A stretch of 64,000 nt of DNA from Pseudomonadota bacterium (GCA_016705325.1 JADIYJ010000015.1:57016-121015), one strand, 5' to 3'. Positions 39,068-49,911 are shown, counted from the first letter of the stretch. Program-made: numbers and translations. The notes: generated from the letters alone by a model not told the origin.

Positions 39068-39231
39068 GGGTTACCTCCGGCGCAGCGATCAGTTACTAGC
39101 GCGTGCGACCACCGCCGGGGTTGAGCTGGCGCTCACTCCGGTGAAGATTTGTCTCACGGGCTAAGTAGGGAATTCTACGCGAGCGTCCCGGGTTGTGCCA
39201 CGCGCTCTTGCGCGTGATGTCGTGCGCCCGG
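39068..39231. other. Upstream region of carA
   Basis: No gene on either strand. This should hold the carA promoter. Together with the hairpin pair and the short stretch to 39447 it makes the 380-base dapB-carA gap. Nothing else is recognised. Confidence 0.6.
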
Positions 39232-39289
39232 TCCGGTTCTCCTGCCGGCGAGCGGAAAGGCAGACACGCTCGCCGGCAGGAGAACCGGA
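39232..39289. repeat. Long hairpin 1 (23-bp perfect stem)
   Basis: Arm 39232-39254 is perfectly complementary to 39267-39289; the 12-base loop is GAAAGGCAGACA. The stem is GC-rich and contains CCTGCCGGCGAGCG. No T-run follows, so it is not a simple terminator. Related to hairpin 2 at 39313-39403. Confidence 0.93.
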
Positions 39290-39312
39290 TCGAGCGCTGC
39301 ATTGCCTCGATC

Positions 39313-39403
39313 GGCACCGGGCATCCGATCCGGCTCGTCCTGCCGAGATCGTGTATGCCTTTCCGATCTCGGCAGGACGAGCCGGATCGGAAGCCCCGGT
39401 GCC
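39313..39403. repeat. Long hairpin 2 (28-bp perfect stem, extended)
   Basis: Arm 39324-39351 is perfectly complementary to 39364-39391 around the 12-base loop TGTATGCCTTTC. A further 9 bp (39313-39321 with 39395-39403) extend the stem after a small interruption. The loop read on the minus strand is GAAAGGCATACA, one base different from loop 1, so the two hairpins are related and inverted to each other. Confidence 0.93.
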
Positions 39404-39447
39404 CAGGCTCTATGCAACCGCTACGGCCTACCTGCAGAGGTGAGCGG

Positions 39448-40263
39448 TCAGAGTCCGAGCACGTCGGCCATCGAGTAGAGACCCGGCGGACGCCCGACGA
39501 CCCAGCGCGCAGCCACCAGCGCGCCGCGGGCAAAGCCCGCGCGGTCCTGGGCGTGATGCGAGAGTTCGATCGTTTCGCCGGGACCCGCAAAAATCAGGCG
39601 GTGATCGCCAACGATGTCCCCGCCGCGCACCACGCTGAACCCGATCCTGCCGACCTCGCGGGCGCCGGTCTTGCCATGCCGCGCGTACTCGGCGACCGCG
39701 TCCAGTTCAACCCCACGGCCCTTTGCGGCCGCCCGCCCGAGACCCAGCGCCGTCCCGCTCGGAGCGTCGACCTTGTGGCGATGGTGCGCTTCGAAAATCT
39801 CGGCGTCGTATTGCTCCGCCCGCAGTGCCCGCGCCGCGAGCTCCGCCAGCCTGAACAGCACGTTGACGCCCAGGCTCATGTTGGGAGCGAGCACGACCGG
39901 CAACCCGCCGGCGATCGCCTCGATCTCCTTGAGCTGGGCACCGCTGTGGCCGGTGGTGCCGATGACCATCGGCACGTCCAGTTCGCGACAGAGGGCTGCA
40001 TTGCGGACGGAGGCTTCAGCCAGCGTGAAATCGATGGCGACGCTGGCCCCGGCCAGGGCGCGCCGCGGCTCGTCGGTGATGGCGATGGCCGACGGTGCCG
40101 ATCCCGCGAACGAGCCTGCATCCTGGCCGATCGCGTTGTCGCCGGGTGCGACCAGTGCGCCGCTGAGACGCAGGCCGCCCGCATCACCCGCGATCAGCGG
40201 GATGATGCTCCGGCCCATCCGGCCCGAAGCCCCAAGCATTGCGATGCTGATCGAAACGGCCAT
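39448..40263 (-). CDS. dapB: 4-hydroxy-tetrahydrodipicolinate reductase
   Basis: A 271-residue enzyme of lysine and diaminopimelate synthesis. The N-terminal nucleotide loop is MLGASGRMGRSI, GTTGHSGAQ lies in the middle, APNMSLGVNVLFRL follows, and the catalytic region is HHRHKVDAPSGTALGLG. It uses NAD(P)H to reduce the dihydrodipicolinate precursor. It lies 6 bases after dnaJ on the same strand. Confidence 0.97.
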   Translation of the reverse strand: MAVSISIAMLGASGRMGRSIIPLIAGDAGGLRLSGALVAPGDNAIGQDAGSFAGSAPSAIAITDEPRRALAGASVAIDFTLAEASVRNAALCRELDVPMVIGTTGHSGAQLKEIEAIAGGLPVVLAPNMSLGVNVLFRLAELAARALRAEQYDAEIFEAHHRHKVDAPSGTALGLGRAAAKGRGVELDAVAEYARHGKTGAREVGRIGFSVVRGGDIVGDHRLIFAGPGETIELSHHAQDRAGFARGALVAARWVVGRPPGLYSMADVLGL

Positions 40264-40269
40264 TGCGGG

Positions 40270-41409
40270 TCACTCGCCGAGGCTGGTGAAGAATCGTTTC
40301 ACGCCGTCGACCCAGGATTCCTCGCGCGGATGATGGTGCCTGCTGTCGGCACGCAACGAATCGTCGAACTTCAGCAGCAGGTCCTTCTGCTCACGCGTGA
40401 GGTGCACGGGCGTTTCCACGACGACGCGGCAGAACAGGTCGCCCGTGGTGCCGCCGCGGACGGGCTTGATGCCCTTTTCGCGCAGGCGGAACACGCGACC
40501 CGACTGCGTCTCGGGCGGAACCTTGATCGTGACGTCGCCGTCGAGCGTCGGCACCTCGATGCTGCCGCCGAGGGTCGCCGCCTTGAAGCTGATCGGCACC
40601 TCGCACGACAGATTCGCGCCATCGCGTTCGAAGATCGCGTGCTCGCGGACGCGGACTTCGACGTAGAGATCGCCCGACGGACCGCCGTTGCGGCCTGCCT
40701 CGCCTTCGCCGCTCAAGCGGATCCGGTCGCCGGTGTCGACGCCGGCGGGCACTTTCACGGCGAGTGTTTTCTGCTTGCGCGTGCGTCCCTGTCCGCGGCA
40801 CTTGCCACAGGGATCGCTCACGACCTGACCGCGCCCCTGGCAGCGTGGGCAGGTCTGCTGCACCGTGAAGAAACCCTGCTGCATTCGCACCTGGCCCTGA
40901 CCATGACAGGTATCACAGGCGACGGGCTTCGCGCCTTTGGCCGAGCCCGAACCCTTGCAGTCCCCGCATTCGCCGAGGGTGGCGAAATCGAGGTTGACGG
41001 TGTCGCCGAACACGGCCTGCTCGAGGTCGAGCTCGAGTTCATAACGCAGGTCCGCACCGCGGAACACCTGCGAGCGACCACGGCGTCCGCCGCCGAAGAT
41101 GTCGCCGAACACGTCGCCAAAAATGTCGCCGAACGCATCACGTGGATCGAAGCCCTGCCCGCCCTTGCCGCCGCGCGCAGCGGCATCGACGCCCGCGTGG
41201 CCGAACTGGTCGTAAGCCGCGCGCTTCTGTCCGTCCGAGAGAACTTCGTAGGCCTCCTTGGCCTCCTTGAACTTCTCCTCGGTCGCCTGATCGTGCTGGT
41301 TGCGGTCCGGATGCAGCTTCATCGCCAGGCGGCGATAGGCCTTCTTGATCTCGGCCTCTGTCGCCGACCGAGTCAGTTCCAGGACCTGGTAGTAATCGCG
41401 CTTCGCCAT
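40270..41409 (-). CDS. dnaJ: Chaperone protein DnaJ
   Basis: A 379-residue co-chaperone that stimulates DnaK. The J domain starts AKRDYYQVLELTRSATE and holds HPDRN; a glycine/phenylalanine region follows, then four zinc-binding repeats: CGDCKGSG, CDTCHGQG, CPRCQGRG and CGKCRGQG. The ATG at 41409 gives the family start; 11 extra residues from 41442 are not typical. It lies between dnaK and dapB. Confidence 0.97.
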   Translation of the reverse strand: MAKRDYYQVLELTRSATEAEIKKAYRRLAMKLHPDRNQHDQATEEKFKEAKEAYEVLSDGQKRAAYDQFGHAGVDAAARGGKGGQGFDPRDAFGDIFGDVFGDIFGGGRRGRSQVFRGADLRYELELDLEQAVFGDTVNLDFATLGECGDCKGSGSAKGAKPVACDTCHGQGQVRMQQGFFTVQQTCPRCQGRGQVVSDPCGKCRGQGRTRKQKTLAVKVPAGVDTGDRIRLSGEGEAGRNGGPSGDLYVEVRVREHAIFERDGANLSCEVPISFKAATLGGSIEVPTLDGDVTIKVPPETQSGRVFRLREKGIKPVRGGTTGDLFCRVVVETPVHLTREQKDLLLKFDDSLRADSRHHHPREESWVDGVKRFFTSLGE

Positions 41410-41450
41410 CCGCTTCAGCTCGTCGTATCGCAGTTGTTTCAACGCAGAAA

Positions 41451-41477
41451 CGCCGCGGGGTTATGCGCCCCGCGGCG
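41451..41477 (-). terminator. GC-rich hairpin between dnaK and dnaJ
   Basis: CGCCGCGGGG at 41451-41460 pairs perfectly with CCCCGCGGCG at 41468-41477, with a 7-base loop. On the minus strand it is followed by TTTCTGCG, a weak U-run. It could act as an attenuator that lowers dnaJ expression relative to dnaK. Confidence 0.6.
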
Positions 41478-41537
41478 GTCGATTGCCAGCGCGTGCATCA
41501 TAGCCATACGCGCCGCCGCGCGCGGCCGGATTGCGCC

Positions 41538-43481
<1,944 letters not shown>

Positions 43482-43567
43482 GGTGGTGCAAGCTCCGAAG
43501 GAAAGCGTGAAATGTCGTTGCCGGCTAGTTGGGGGTCGATCGGCCGGGATTCAAGAACGGGAGACGG

Positions 43568-44110
43568 TCAGCTGGCCGGATCCGGGCTGCGGGCGATGAC
43601 GACGCGGGCCGCCCGCAGCAGGCGTCCGTTGAGCGTAAAACCCTTCTGCACGACGGTCAGGACGCTGCCAACCGGGTGGTCGGCCGTGGGCTGCGCCATG
43701 ATCGCCTCGTGCAGTTCGGGGTTGAAGCTCTGGCCGATGGGGTCGACGACGGCGATGCCCGCCCTTTCGAACGCCTTGTCGACCATCCTCAGGGTGGCCT
43801 GCGAACCTTCGACGAACTTGGCGGCTTCGGCGGCCGCGCCGGCTGCCGCAAGCCCGAGTTCGAGGGTGTCGCGGACCTCGATCATGTCGGCCGCAAAGCG
43901 CTCGACTGCGAACCGGTGAGCCGACTCGACGTCGCGCTGTGCCCGCTTGCGGACGTTTTCCATCTCGGCCAGGGCCCTGAGCTGGGCCTCGCGGGCCTCC
44001 TGCAACTGAGCCTGGGCGGCGGCCAGTTCAGCATCGATCGCGACGGCGGGGTCCGGGGTGTCCTGCCCGGGGACCTGGGTCGCCGGATCGTACTCGGGGT
44101 TTATGCTCAT
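43568..44110 (-). CDS. grpE: Nucleotide exchange factor GrpE
   Basis: A 180-residue protein releasing ADP from DnaK. A long N-terminal coiled coil (LAAAQAQLQEAREAQLRALA and ENVRKRAQRDVESA) leads to the beta domain with FNPELHEAIMAQP and VVQKGFTLNGRLLRAARVVIA, the family signature. The ATG at 44110 is preferred; the upstream frame to 44170 is not family-like. Confidence 0.97.
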   Translation of the reverse strand: MSINPEYDPATQVPGQDTPDPAVAIDAELAAAQAQLQEAREAQLRALAEMENVRKRAQRDVESAHRFAVERFAADMIEVRDTLELGLAAAGAAAEAAKFVEGSQATLRMVDKAFERAGIAVVDPIGQSFNPELHEAIMAQPTADHPVGSVLTVVQKGFTLNGRLLRAARVVIARSPDPAS

Positions 44111-44194
44111 TTGACCTGCCTGCAAGCAATGGGCACCGGTCCGCGGGACCCCGGAAGAGGCCCCTGGCACGGCTACTGGTCCGCTAAATCGGGC

Positions 44195-45262
44195 CTAGCG
44201 GCGGGAATTCAAGGCGGAGCCCAGCAATCGGGCGGTGACGTCGACGATGGGGATGACCCGGTCGTAGGCCATCCGGGTCGGGCCGATGACGCCCAGGACC
44301 CCGACGGTCTCGTTGTCGAGCGCGTACGGCGCCGTGACCAGGCTGCAGTTGTCGAGGATCTGGTAGCCCGATTCCTGGCCAATGAAGATCTGGACACCTT
44401 CGGCACCCAGGCTCTGGTCGAGCAGGTGCAGGATGTCGCGCTTCGAGGTGAAGGCATCGAACAGGCGGCGCAGCTTTTCGACGTTTGAAAGTTCGGCGAA
44501 CTCCATCAGGTTGGTCTCGCCCGCGATCACGTATTCGGGCTCGCCCTGCTGGTTGCTCTCGCCCACCGCCTGCTGCGCCACGCGGATCGCGTCGCGCATC
44601 AGCTGGTTCAGTGATTCGCCGGCCTGCGTCAGCTCTTCCACGATGTCCAGGCGGATCTGGGTGAGCTCCTTGCCGCCGAACTGCTGATTGAGGAAGTTCG
44701 CGGCGCGACGCAGCTCCTCGGCCGAGTAATAACGCTCGAGGTGGACGATGCGGTTCTGCACGTCGCGGCCGTTGATCACCATCACCGCGAGCACGCGGCT
44801 CTCGGACAGCGGCAGGAACTCGATCTGGCTCAGCGACTGGTGGGGCTGGCGCGGGATCGTCACGACGCCGGCCAGGTGCGTCAGCGAGGACAGCATCTGC
44901 GAGGCGACGGCGACCAGCGCCTTGGGATCGCGGTCTGCTTCCTGTTCGAGGCGCTGGTTCAACTCGTTCAGCATGGCCGCATCGTCGGGGCGCTGCCGCT
45001 GCCGCAACAGCGTGTCGACGAAGAAGCGGTAACCCTTGTCGGTGGGGACGCGACCGGCCGAGGTGTGCGGCGACGCGACGAAGCCGTATTCCTCGAGATC
45101 CGCCATGACGTTGCGGACCGTGGCAGCGCTGAGATTGAGCCCCGAATCGCGGGAGAGGTTGCGCGAACCGACGGGCTGTCCTTCGCGGATGTAGCTCTCG
45201 ACCAGCACCCGCAGCAGGTGCTGGGCGCGTTCAGTCAGGGGATCGTCGGGAATTTCGTTCAT
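44195..45262 (-). CDS. hrcA: Heat-inducible transcription repressor HrcA
   Basis: A 355-residue repressor of class I heat-shock genes. The N-terminal winged helix contains SYIREGQPVGSRNLSRDSG and NLSAATVRNVMADLEEYGFV, and the C-terminal domain has the family block around VFIGQESGYQILDNCSLV (with I for V). It normally binds CIRCE elements; none is visible near grpE, dnaK or itself. ATG at 45262 is chosen over the GTG two codons upstream. Confidence 0.95.
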   Translation of the reverse strand: MNEIPDDPLTERAQHLLRVLVESYIREGQPVGSRNLSRDSGLNLSAATVRNVMADLEEYGFVASPHTSAGRVPTDKGYRFFVDTLLRQRQRPDDAAMLNELNQRLEQEADRDPKALVAVASQMLSSLTHLAGVVTIPRQPHQSLSQIEFLPLSESRVLAVMVINGRDVQNRIVHLERYYSAEELRRAANFLNQQFGGKELTQIRLDIVEELTQAGESLNQLMRDAIRVAQQAVGESNQQGEPEYVIAGETNLMEFAELSNVEKLRRLFDAFTSKRDILHLLDQSLGAEGVQIFIGQESGYQILDNCSLVTAPYALDNETVGVLGVIGPTRMAYDRVIPIVDVTARLLGSALNSRR

Positions 45263-45381
45263 GGCCACGGCAAACCTAGCGTGTGCTTTTCCGGCAAGTC
45301 AAGCAACGCATTTGCACAGCGAGGGCCATGGAATCCCGCTGGCCGGTGCGCTCGGCCCCATGCTAAAAGTCAGGCCACCCT

Positions 45382-46290
45382 ATGGACACACGCGCTCCCG
45401 GCCGAACCTGTGTCGCCCTCGCTGGCCGTGCGGCCGATCAACGCGTGGGCGAAGTCATGCGCACGCTCGCGCAGCACCTGCTTGGCAAAGCCCACACCGT
45501 GCGCGTCATTGCAGACGAGGCGCTGGCGCTGGACGGCGCCGGCGTCCACACCGTGGCCGAAACCGAACTCGCGCACGGCGCCGACCTGGTCGTCGCGGTC
45601 GGCGGCGACGGCGCCATGCTGCACGCCGCGCGGATGGCCGCCATGGCCGACGTCCCCGTGCTTGGCATCAACCGCGGCCGACTCGGATTCCTGGCCGATG
45701 TCGGGCCCGAGCAGATGCTGCAGAGCCTCGACGACGCGCTCGCCGGCCGCTGCCAGGCCGAGCGGCGCATGCTGCTCGCGGCGCAGATCCTGGCGGACGG
45801 CCGGCCCATCGATGCGCTCGCCCTGAACGACGTCGTCGTCGCCAAGCGCGAGACCGGCCGCATGGTCGACGTCCGCACCTGGGTCAACGGCGCCTACGTG
45901 AACACGCACGTGGGCGACGGATTCATCATCGCAACGCCCACGGGTTCGACCGCCTACGCCTTGTCGTGTGGCGGTCCGATCGTGCATCCCAGCCTCGATG
46001 CCGTCGTCCTCGTTCCGGTGTGCCCGCATACATTGTCTGACCGTCCGATCGTCGTGCCGGCCGGCAGCGTCGTCGAAATCGAACTGGCCGACCGTTTCGA
46101 ATCGCGCGCCCAGGTCGTCTGCGACGGCATCGTGCTCTGCGACCTCGACCCGGGCGTGCGCCTGCGGATCGAGCGTGCCAGGGTCAGCGCCACGCTGCTG
46201 CATCCGCCGGGACACGACTATTACCGGATCCTGCGCTCCAAGCTGCACTGGGGCCGCGGCACGCGCGAGGGGCAGCCGCCCGGCGCCTGA
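45382..46290 (+). CDS. nadK: NAD kinase
   Basis: A 302-residue enzyme that phosphorylates NAD to NADP. The catalytic motif is VVAVGGDGAML, followed by GINRGRLGFLAD, the LNDVVVAK motif, and TPTGSTAYALSCGGPIVHP for substrate binding. It is divergent from hrcA and 17 bases upstream of recN, an arrangement usual in gammaproteobacteria. Confidence 0.97.
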   Translation: MDTRAPGRTCVALAGRAADQRVGEVMRTLAQHLLGKAHTVRVIADEALALDGAGVHTVAETELAHGADLVVAVGGDGAMLHAARMAAMADVPVLGINRGRLGFLADVGPEQMLQSLDDALAGRCQAERRMLLAAQILADGRPIDALALNDVVVAKRETGRMVDVRTWVNGAYVNTHVGDGFIIATPTGSTAYALSCGGPIVHPSLDAVVLVPVCPHTLSDRPIVVPAGSVVEIELADRFESRAQVVCDGIVLCDLDPGVRLRIERARVSATLLHPPGHDYYRILRSKLHWGRGTREGQPPGA

Positions 46291-46307
46291 CCCGCGGGTT
46301 CACCTCC

Positions 46308-48080
46308 ATGCTGACGCACCTGCAGATCCGGGATTTCGCCATCGTCGAGTCCGTCGAACTCGAGTTCGGCCGCGGCTTCACGGTGCTCACGGGCGAAACC
46401 GGCGCCGGCAAGTCGATCCTGATCGATGCGCTGATGCTGGCTGTCGGCGGCCGTGCAGACAGCGGCTCGGTACGGCACGGCGCACAGCGAGCCGAGGTCA
46501 GTGCGACGTTTGCGCTGGCCGGCAACGCAGCGGCGCTGGCCTGGCTCGATGAGCAGTCGATCGAACACGAAGGCGAATGCCAGTTGCGAAGGGTCGTCGG
46601 CACCGACGGCCGCGGCCGCGCGTACCTGAACGGCCTGACGGTGCCTGTGCAATCGTTGCGGGCCCTGGGCGAGCTGCTGCTCGACGTACACGGACAGCTC
46701 GAATTTCAGTCGTTGTCGCGACGCGGGTACCAGCGCGAAACGCTGGACGGCAGCGGCCAGCTCGCCGCACGGAACGCAGCCGTGCGCACCGCCCACGCTG
46801 CCTGGCAGACGCTCGCAGAGCAGCGCGCGTCCTTCGAACAGCGTGCGCGCGAGCGTGAATCGCGGCTCGACCTGCTGCGTCATTTCGTCGCCGAACTGCA
46901 GGCGCTCGATCCCAGGCCGGGCGAAGCCGAAGCGGTAATCGAAGAGCGCAAGCGGATCTCGAGTCTTGGCCGACTGGCCGAAGGTACCGCGCAAGTCGAT
47001 GCCCTGCTCGCCGGCGACGACGGTGGCATCACGTCGGCACTCGCGCGCTCACAAGGCGTCCTGCGACAGCTGGCCGGTCTCGATGCGGCGCTCGAGCCGG
47101 TGGCAATGCAGATCGAGGAAGCGACGATTGCCGCGCGCGAAGCGCTGTCGAGCCTGCGCCGTTACACCGATGCGCTCGATGCCGATCCTGCGCGACAGGA
47201 ATGGATCGAAGCGCGACTTGCAGCGCTCGAAGCCGTTGCACGCAAACACCGCGTCGAAACACGCGGGTTGCCAGCCTTGCGCGACACACTCGCTGCCGAG
47301 CTCACCGAACTCGATGCCGGCGTGGTCAGCGAAGCGGAATTGCAGCAACGACTCGCGGCGGCTCGCGAGCGCTACCTTGCCGCCGCGAAACTCCTCACCC
47401 AGGGGCGGCAGCAGGCGGCGACCGCGCTGGACCGCAAGGTCACTGGCTTCATGCAGGCGCTGGGCATGCCGGGCGGCGTGTTCGCCACGCGGGTTGAGCC
47501 GCAGGATCCGCCGGTGTTTTCGGCGCACGGTAACGACGAAGTCGAGTTTCTCGTCAGCGCCAACCCGGGACAGCCGCCGCGGCCACTGGCAAAGGTTGCC
47601 TCAGGCGGCGAACTCTCGCGCATCAGCCTGGCGTTGCAAGTGGCGGCCGTGGAGGCCGCTCACCTCCCCTGCCTGGTCTTCGACGAAGTCGACGCCGGCG
47701 TAGGCGGCGCCGTCGCGGAGATGGTCGGCCGTCAATTGCACGAACTCGCCGGCAAGGGCCAGGTGCTGTGCGTGACTCACCTGCCGCAGGTCGCGTCGCA
47801 GTCGGATCATCAGTTGCGCGTGTCCAAGCACGTCGCGGACGGCAAGACGCGCACGCGGATCGAAGTCCTGGATGACGCGGACCGCGCCGAGGAACTGGCC
47901 CGCATGCTGGGTGGAACGACCATCACGGACCGCACGCGCGAGCACGCGCGCGAAATGCTGGCGTCGGCACGCAAGGCGGGCACCCCGCCGCAGGTTGATT
48001 CCCAGCCCGCGGCTGGGCGCGCTACGGGCGTTTCGGGCGGTAAGGACAAGCCTCGCGCACGCAGCGGCCGTGCAGGGTGA
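46308..48080 (+). CDS. recN: DNA repair protein RecN
   Basis: A 590-residue SMC-like protein acting in double-strand break repair. The N-terminus carries Walker A GETGAGKSILIDAL, long coiled coils fill the middle, and the C-terminus has the ABC signature ASGGELSRISLALQ and Walker B LVFDEVDAGVGGAVAEMVG. The C-terminal tail after residue 550 is variable. The last 59 bases overlap the convergent fur gene tail to tail. Confidence 0.96.
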   Translation: MLTHLQIRDFAIVESVELEFGRGFTVLTGETGAGKSILIDALMLAVGGRADSGSVRHGAQRAEVSATFALAGNAAALAWLDEQSIEHEGECQLRRVVGTDGRGRAYLNGLTVPVQSLRALGELLLDVHGQLEFQSLSRRGYQRETLDGSGQLAARNAAVRTAHAAWQTLAEQRASFEQRARERESRLDLLRHFVAELQALDPRPGEAEAVIEERKRISSLGRLAEGTAQVDALLAGDDGGITSALARSQGVLRQLAGLDAALEPVAMQIEEATIAAREALSSLRRYTDALDADPARQEWIEARLAALEAVARKHRVETRGLPALRDTLAAELTELDAGVVSEAELQQRLAAARERYLAAAKLLTQGRQQAATALDRKVTGFMQALGMPGGVFATRVEPQDPPVFSAHGNDEVEFLVSANPGQPPRPLAKVASGGELSRISLALQVAAVEAAHLPCLVFDEVDAGVGGAVAEMVGRQLHELAGKGQVLCVTHLPQVASQSDHQLRVSKHVADGKTRTRIEVLDDADRAEELARMLGGTTITDRTREHAREMLASARKAGTPPQVDSQPAAGRATGVSGGKDKPRARSGRAG

Positions 48081-48453
48081 GCGAGTGATCGGTGATCTCG
48101 AAACCGAGGCGCTCGGCGATCCGCCGCTGCCGTTCCTCGATATCCTCGTCTGAGAACTCCTCGACGTGGCCGCAGTCTATGCACACGATATGGTCGTGAT
48201 GCGTGCCCTCGTTGAGTTCGAACACCGCCGTGCCGCCCTCGAAATGATGGCGCGTCACCAGGCCCGCGGACTCGAATTGAGTCAGCACCCGGTAGACCGT
48301 GGCGAGGCCGATGTCCTCGTTGAGCTCGAGCAGGCGTCGGTAGACGTCTTCCGCGCTCATGTGCCGCACGGTCGCACTGGCGAGGATCTCGAGAATCTTC
48401 AGTCGCGGCGCGGTGATCTTCAGGCCAGCGCGGCGCAGTTGCGAAGGTTCCAC
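48022..48453 (-). CDS. fur: Ferric uptake regulator Fur
   Basis: A 143-residue metal-dependent repressor of iron uptake. The DNA-binding domain contains RRAGLKITAPRLKILEIL and DIGLATVYRVLTQFESAGLV; the metal site shows THHDHIVCIDCGHVEEF and a second cysteine pair in CVREACPYRP. A GTG start at 48453 with GAGGAA 8 bases upstream is chosen; the frame is open to 48558 but that part crosses the bamE promoter. Its 3' end overlaps recN by 59 bases. Confidence 0.95.
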   Translation of the reverse strand: MEPSQLRRAGLKITAPRLKILEILASATVRHMSAEDVYRRLLELNEDIGLATVYRVLTQFESAGLVTRHHFEGGTAVFELNEGTHHDHIVCIDCGHVEEFSDEDIEERQRRIAERLGFEITDHSLTLHGRCVREACPYRPKRP

Positions 48454-48563
48454 TGATTTGTTCCTCGCGAGCCGGGTGCTGCGCCGAAGCGCGGTTGGGT
48501 TATGATCGCGCCGCATTATCTCCGGGCCGGCCCGGTAACTCCAGACAGCAGAAGCCATTACGC

Positions 48564-49043
48564 ATGACCGAGATTTCCCGAGCCGCCCGTGCCCTGCTCC
48601 TGGTCCTTGGCGTTCTGCTCGGTGCGGCCGGCTGCGTCTACCGGCCGACTATCCAGCAGGGCAACCTGCTCAAGACGGAGGACGTCGACCAGGTGACGGT
48701 GGGCATGACCCGCAGCCAGGTGCGCTACCTGCTCGGCACACCGATGCTGGCCGATCCGTTCGACCCGCAGCGTTGGGACTACATCTACACCCTCCAGCGC
48801 GGACGTCAAAGGCACCGGGATCGCGCGCATTACATCGTGCACTTCGATGGCGACAAGGTCAGTCGCGTCGAGAAGCCCGGCCGTCCCGTGCTGCCGCAGG
48901 GCAACGAGCAACAGCAACAGGCGCCAGCCGAGAGTCCAGCCCCTGCCGCGGCCAAGGCCGAGACCGCCACCCCGGCGTCGCCACCGGTTGCGGCAGCCGA
49001 CGTGGCCACGCCCGCACCTGAGGCGGACGGCGCGGTCAACTGA
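48564..49043 (+). CDS. bamE: Outer membrane protein assembly factor BamE
   Basis: A 159-residue lipoprotein of the BAM complex that inserts outer-membrane proteins. The signal peptide ends with the lipobox LGAAGC (cysteine about residue 23). The core has the family pattern VTVGMTRSQVRYLLGTPMLADPF and RWDYIYTLQRG. After about residue 110 follows a glutamine, proline and alanine-rich tail that is probably disordered. The ATG at 48564 places the signal peptide correctly. It is divergent from fur. Confidence 0.95.
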   Translation: MTEISRAARALLLVLGVLLGAAGCVYRPTIQQGNLLKTEDVDQVTVGMTRSQVRYLLGTPMLADPFDPQRWDYIYTLQRGRQRHRDRAHYIVHFDGDKVSRVEKPGRPVLPQGNEQQQQAPAESPAPAAAKAETATPASPPVAAADVATPAPEADGAVN

Positions 49044-49079
49044 CCCCGGCGTCCGCGTCCCGCGGAGCCCTTCGTTGCT

Positions 49080-49388
49080 TCAGCGTTTGCGACCCTTGCG
49101 CGCCGTCTGCGCGGCCCGCTCGCGCCGCTGGGCGCGGGGATCGACCTGGAGCGGTCGATAGATTTCGACTCGATCGCGATCACGCAGTGGGTGGTCTGGC
49201 GCGCAAGCCGTTCCGTAGATCCCGAGGACGAGTGGCTGCTCGCGCAGGCCGGCGAATTCGTCCAGCAGGCCCGAGCGTTCGACGGCTTCCCGCGCGGTGA
49301 GCCCCGCCTCCGGTAGCGCCAGGGTCACGACCCGCTGCCGGTCGGGCAACGCAAACGCAACTTCGACCCGCGCCGTGCCCTCGCCCAC
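49080..49388 (-). CDS. RnfH family protein (RatB-like, UPF0125)
   Basis: A 102-residue ubiquitin-fold protein. GTG start; the sequence GTARVEVAFALPDRQRVVTL and QPLVLGIYGTACAPDHPLRDRDRVEIYRPL is typical of the RnfH/RatB family. The lysine/arginine-rich C-terminus ends QTARKGRKR. Its biochemical role is not firmly known; it is regularly encoded next to ratA and smpB. It starts 2 bases after the ratA stop. Confidence 0.92.
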   Translation of the reverse strand: MGEGTARVEVAFALPDRQRVVTLALPEAGLTAREAVERSGLLDEFAGLREQPLVLGIYGTACAPDHPLRDRDRVEIYRPLQVDPRAQRRERAAQTARKGRKR

Positions 49389-49390
49389 GG

Positions 49391-49837
49391 CTACGGTGCC
49401 GCGCCGTGAACTTGCCTGGCGCGCATCACGAATGCATCGATCAGTTCACCGACACTCTGCTCGAAAGCCCGACCGAACAGCATGGACGCGACGGAGTTCG
49501 CGAACTCGAACTTCATGTCCAGCACGACCTTCGTGCCGGCCGTGCCGATTGCCGCGAATGTCCACAGCCCGTCCAGCTGCCTGAACGGGCCGCTCACAAG
49601 CACGAGCGACATCCAGTCCGGCCGCTGCATGACGTTGCGGGTGGTGAAGCTCTGGCGGATGCCTGCGCGCTCCATGATCAGGCTGGCCTGCAGGTCGCGC
49701 TCGGTCTTTTCATGCACTTCGGCGCCCGCCACCCACGGCAGGAATTCGCAATACCGCTCGACATCGACCACCAGGTCGAACATCTGCTCGGGCGTGAAGG
49801 TGACGAGCGCGGTGCGCTTGATTTCGCGGGTGGCCAT
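49391..49837 (-). CDS. ratA: RatA/COQ10-type START-domain protein
   Basis: A 148-residue START-like protein: FTPEQMFDLVVDVERYCEFLPWV at the N-terminus and the C-terminal helix SMLFGRAFEQSVGELIDAFVMRARQVHG. The family includes E. coli RatA, reported to inhibit ribosome subunit joining, and mitochondrial COQ10, which binds ubiquinone; which role applies here cannot be told from sequence. Divergent from smpB, coupled to the rnfH-like gene. Confidence 0.94.
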   Translation of the reverse strand: MATREIKRTALVTFTPEQMFDLVVDVERYCEFLPWVAGAEVHEKTERDLQASLIMERAGIRQSFTTRNVMQRPDWMSLVLVSGPFRQLDGLWTFAAIGTAGTKVVLDMKFEFANSVASMLFGRAFEQSVGELIDAFVMRARQVHGAAP

Positions 49838-49911
49838 GGTCGATTCAAGTCCGGGCGCGCGCAGTGTAAGCGCGGCAGATAGAATGCGCGACCGGCCCCG
49901 ACACTCCCGCC

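Noticed and set aside
39175..39417. Short protein genes across the hairpins
   Set aside because: The open frames simply translate the palindromes on both strands; no start signals or motifs.
45263..45381. Heat-shock sigma-32 promoter (CCCCATGCT at about 45356) before nadK
   Set aside because: The -10-like word is present but no matching -35 is seen at the right distance, and nadK is not a usual heat-shock gene.
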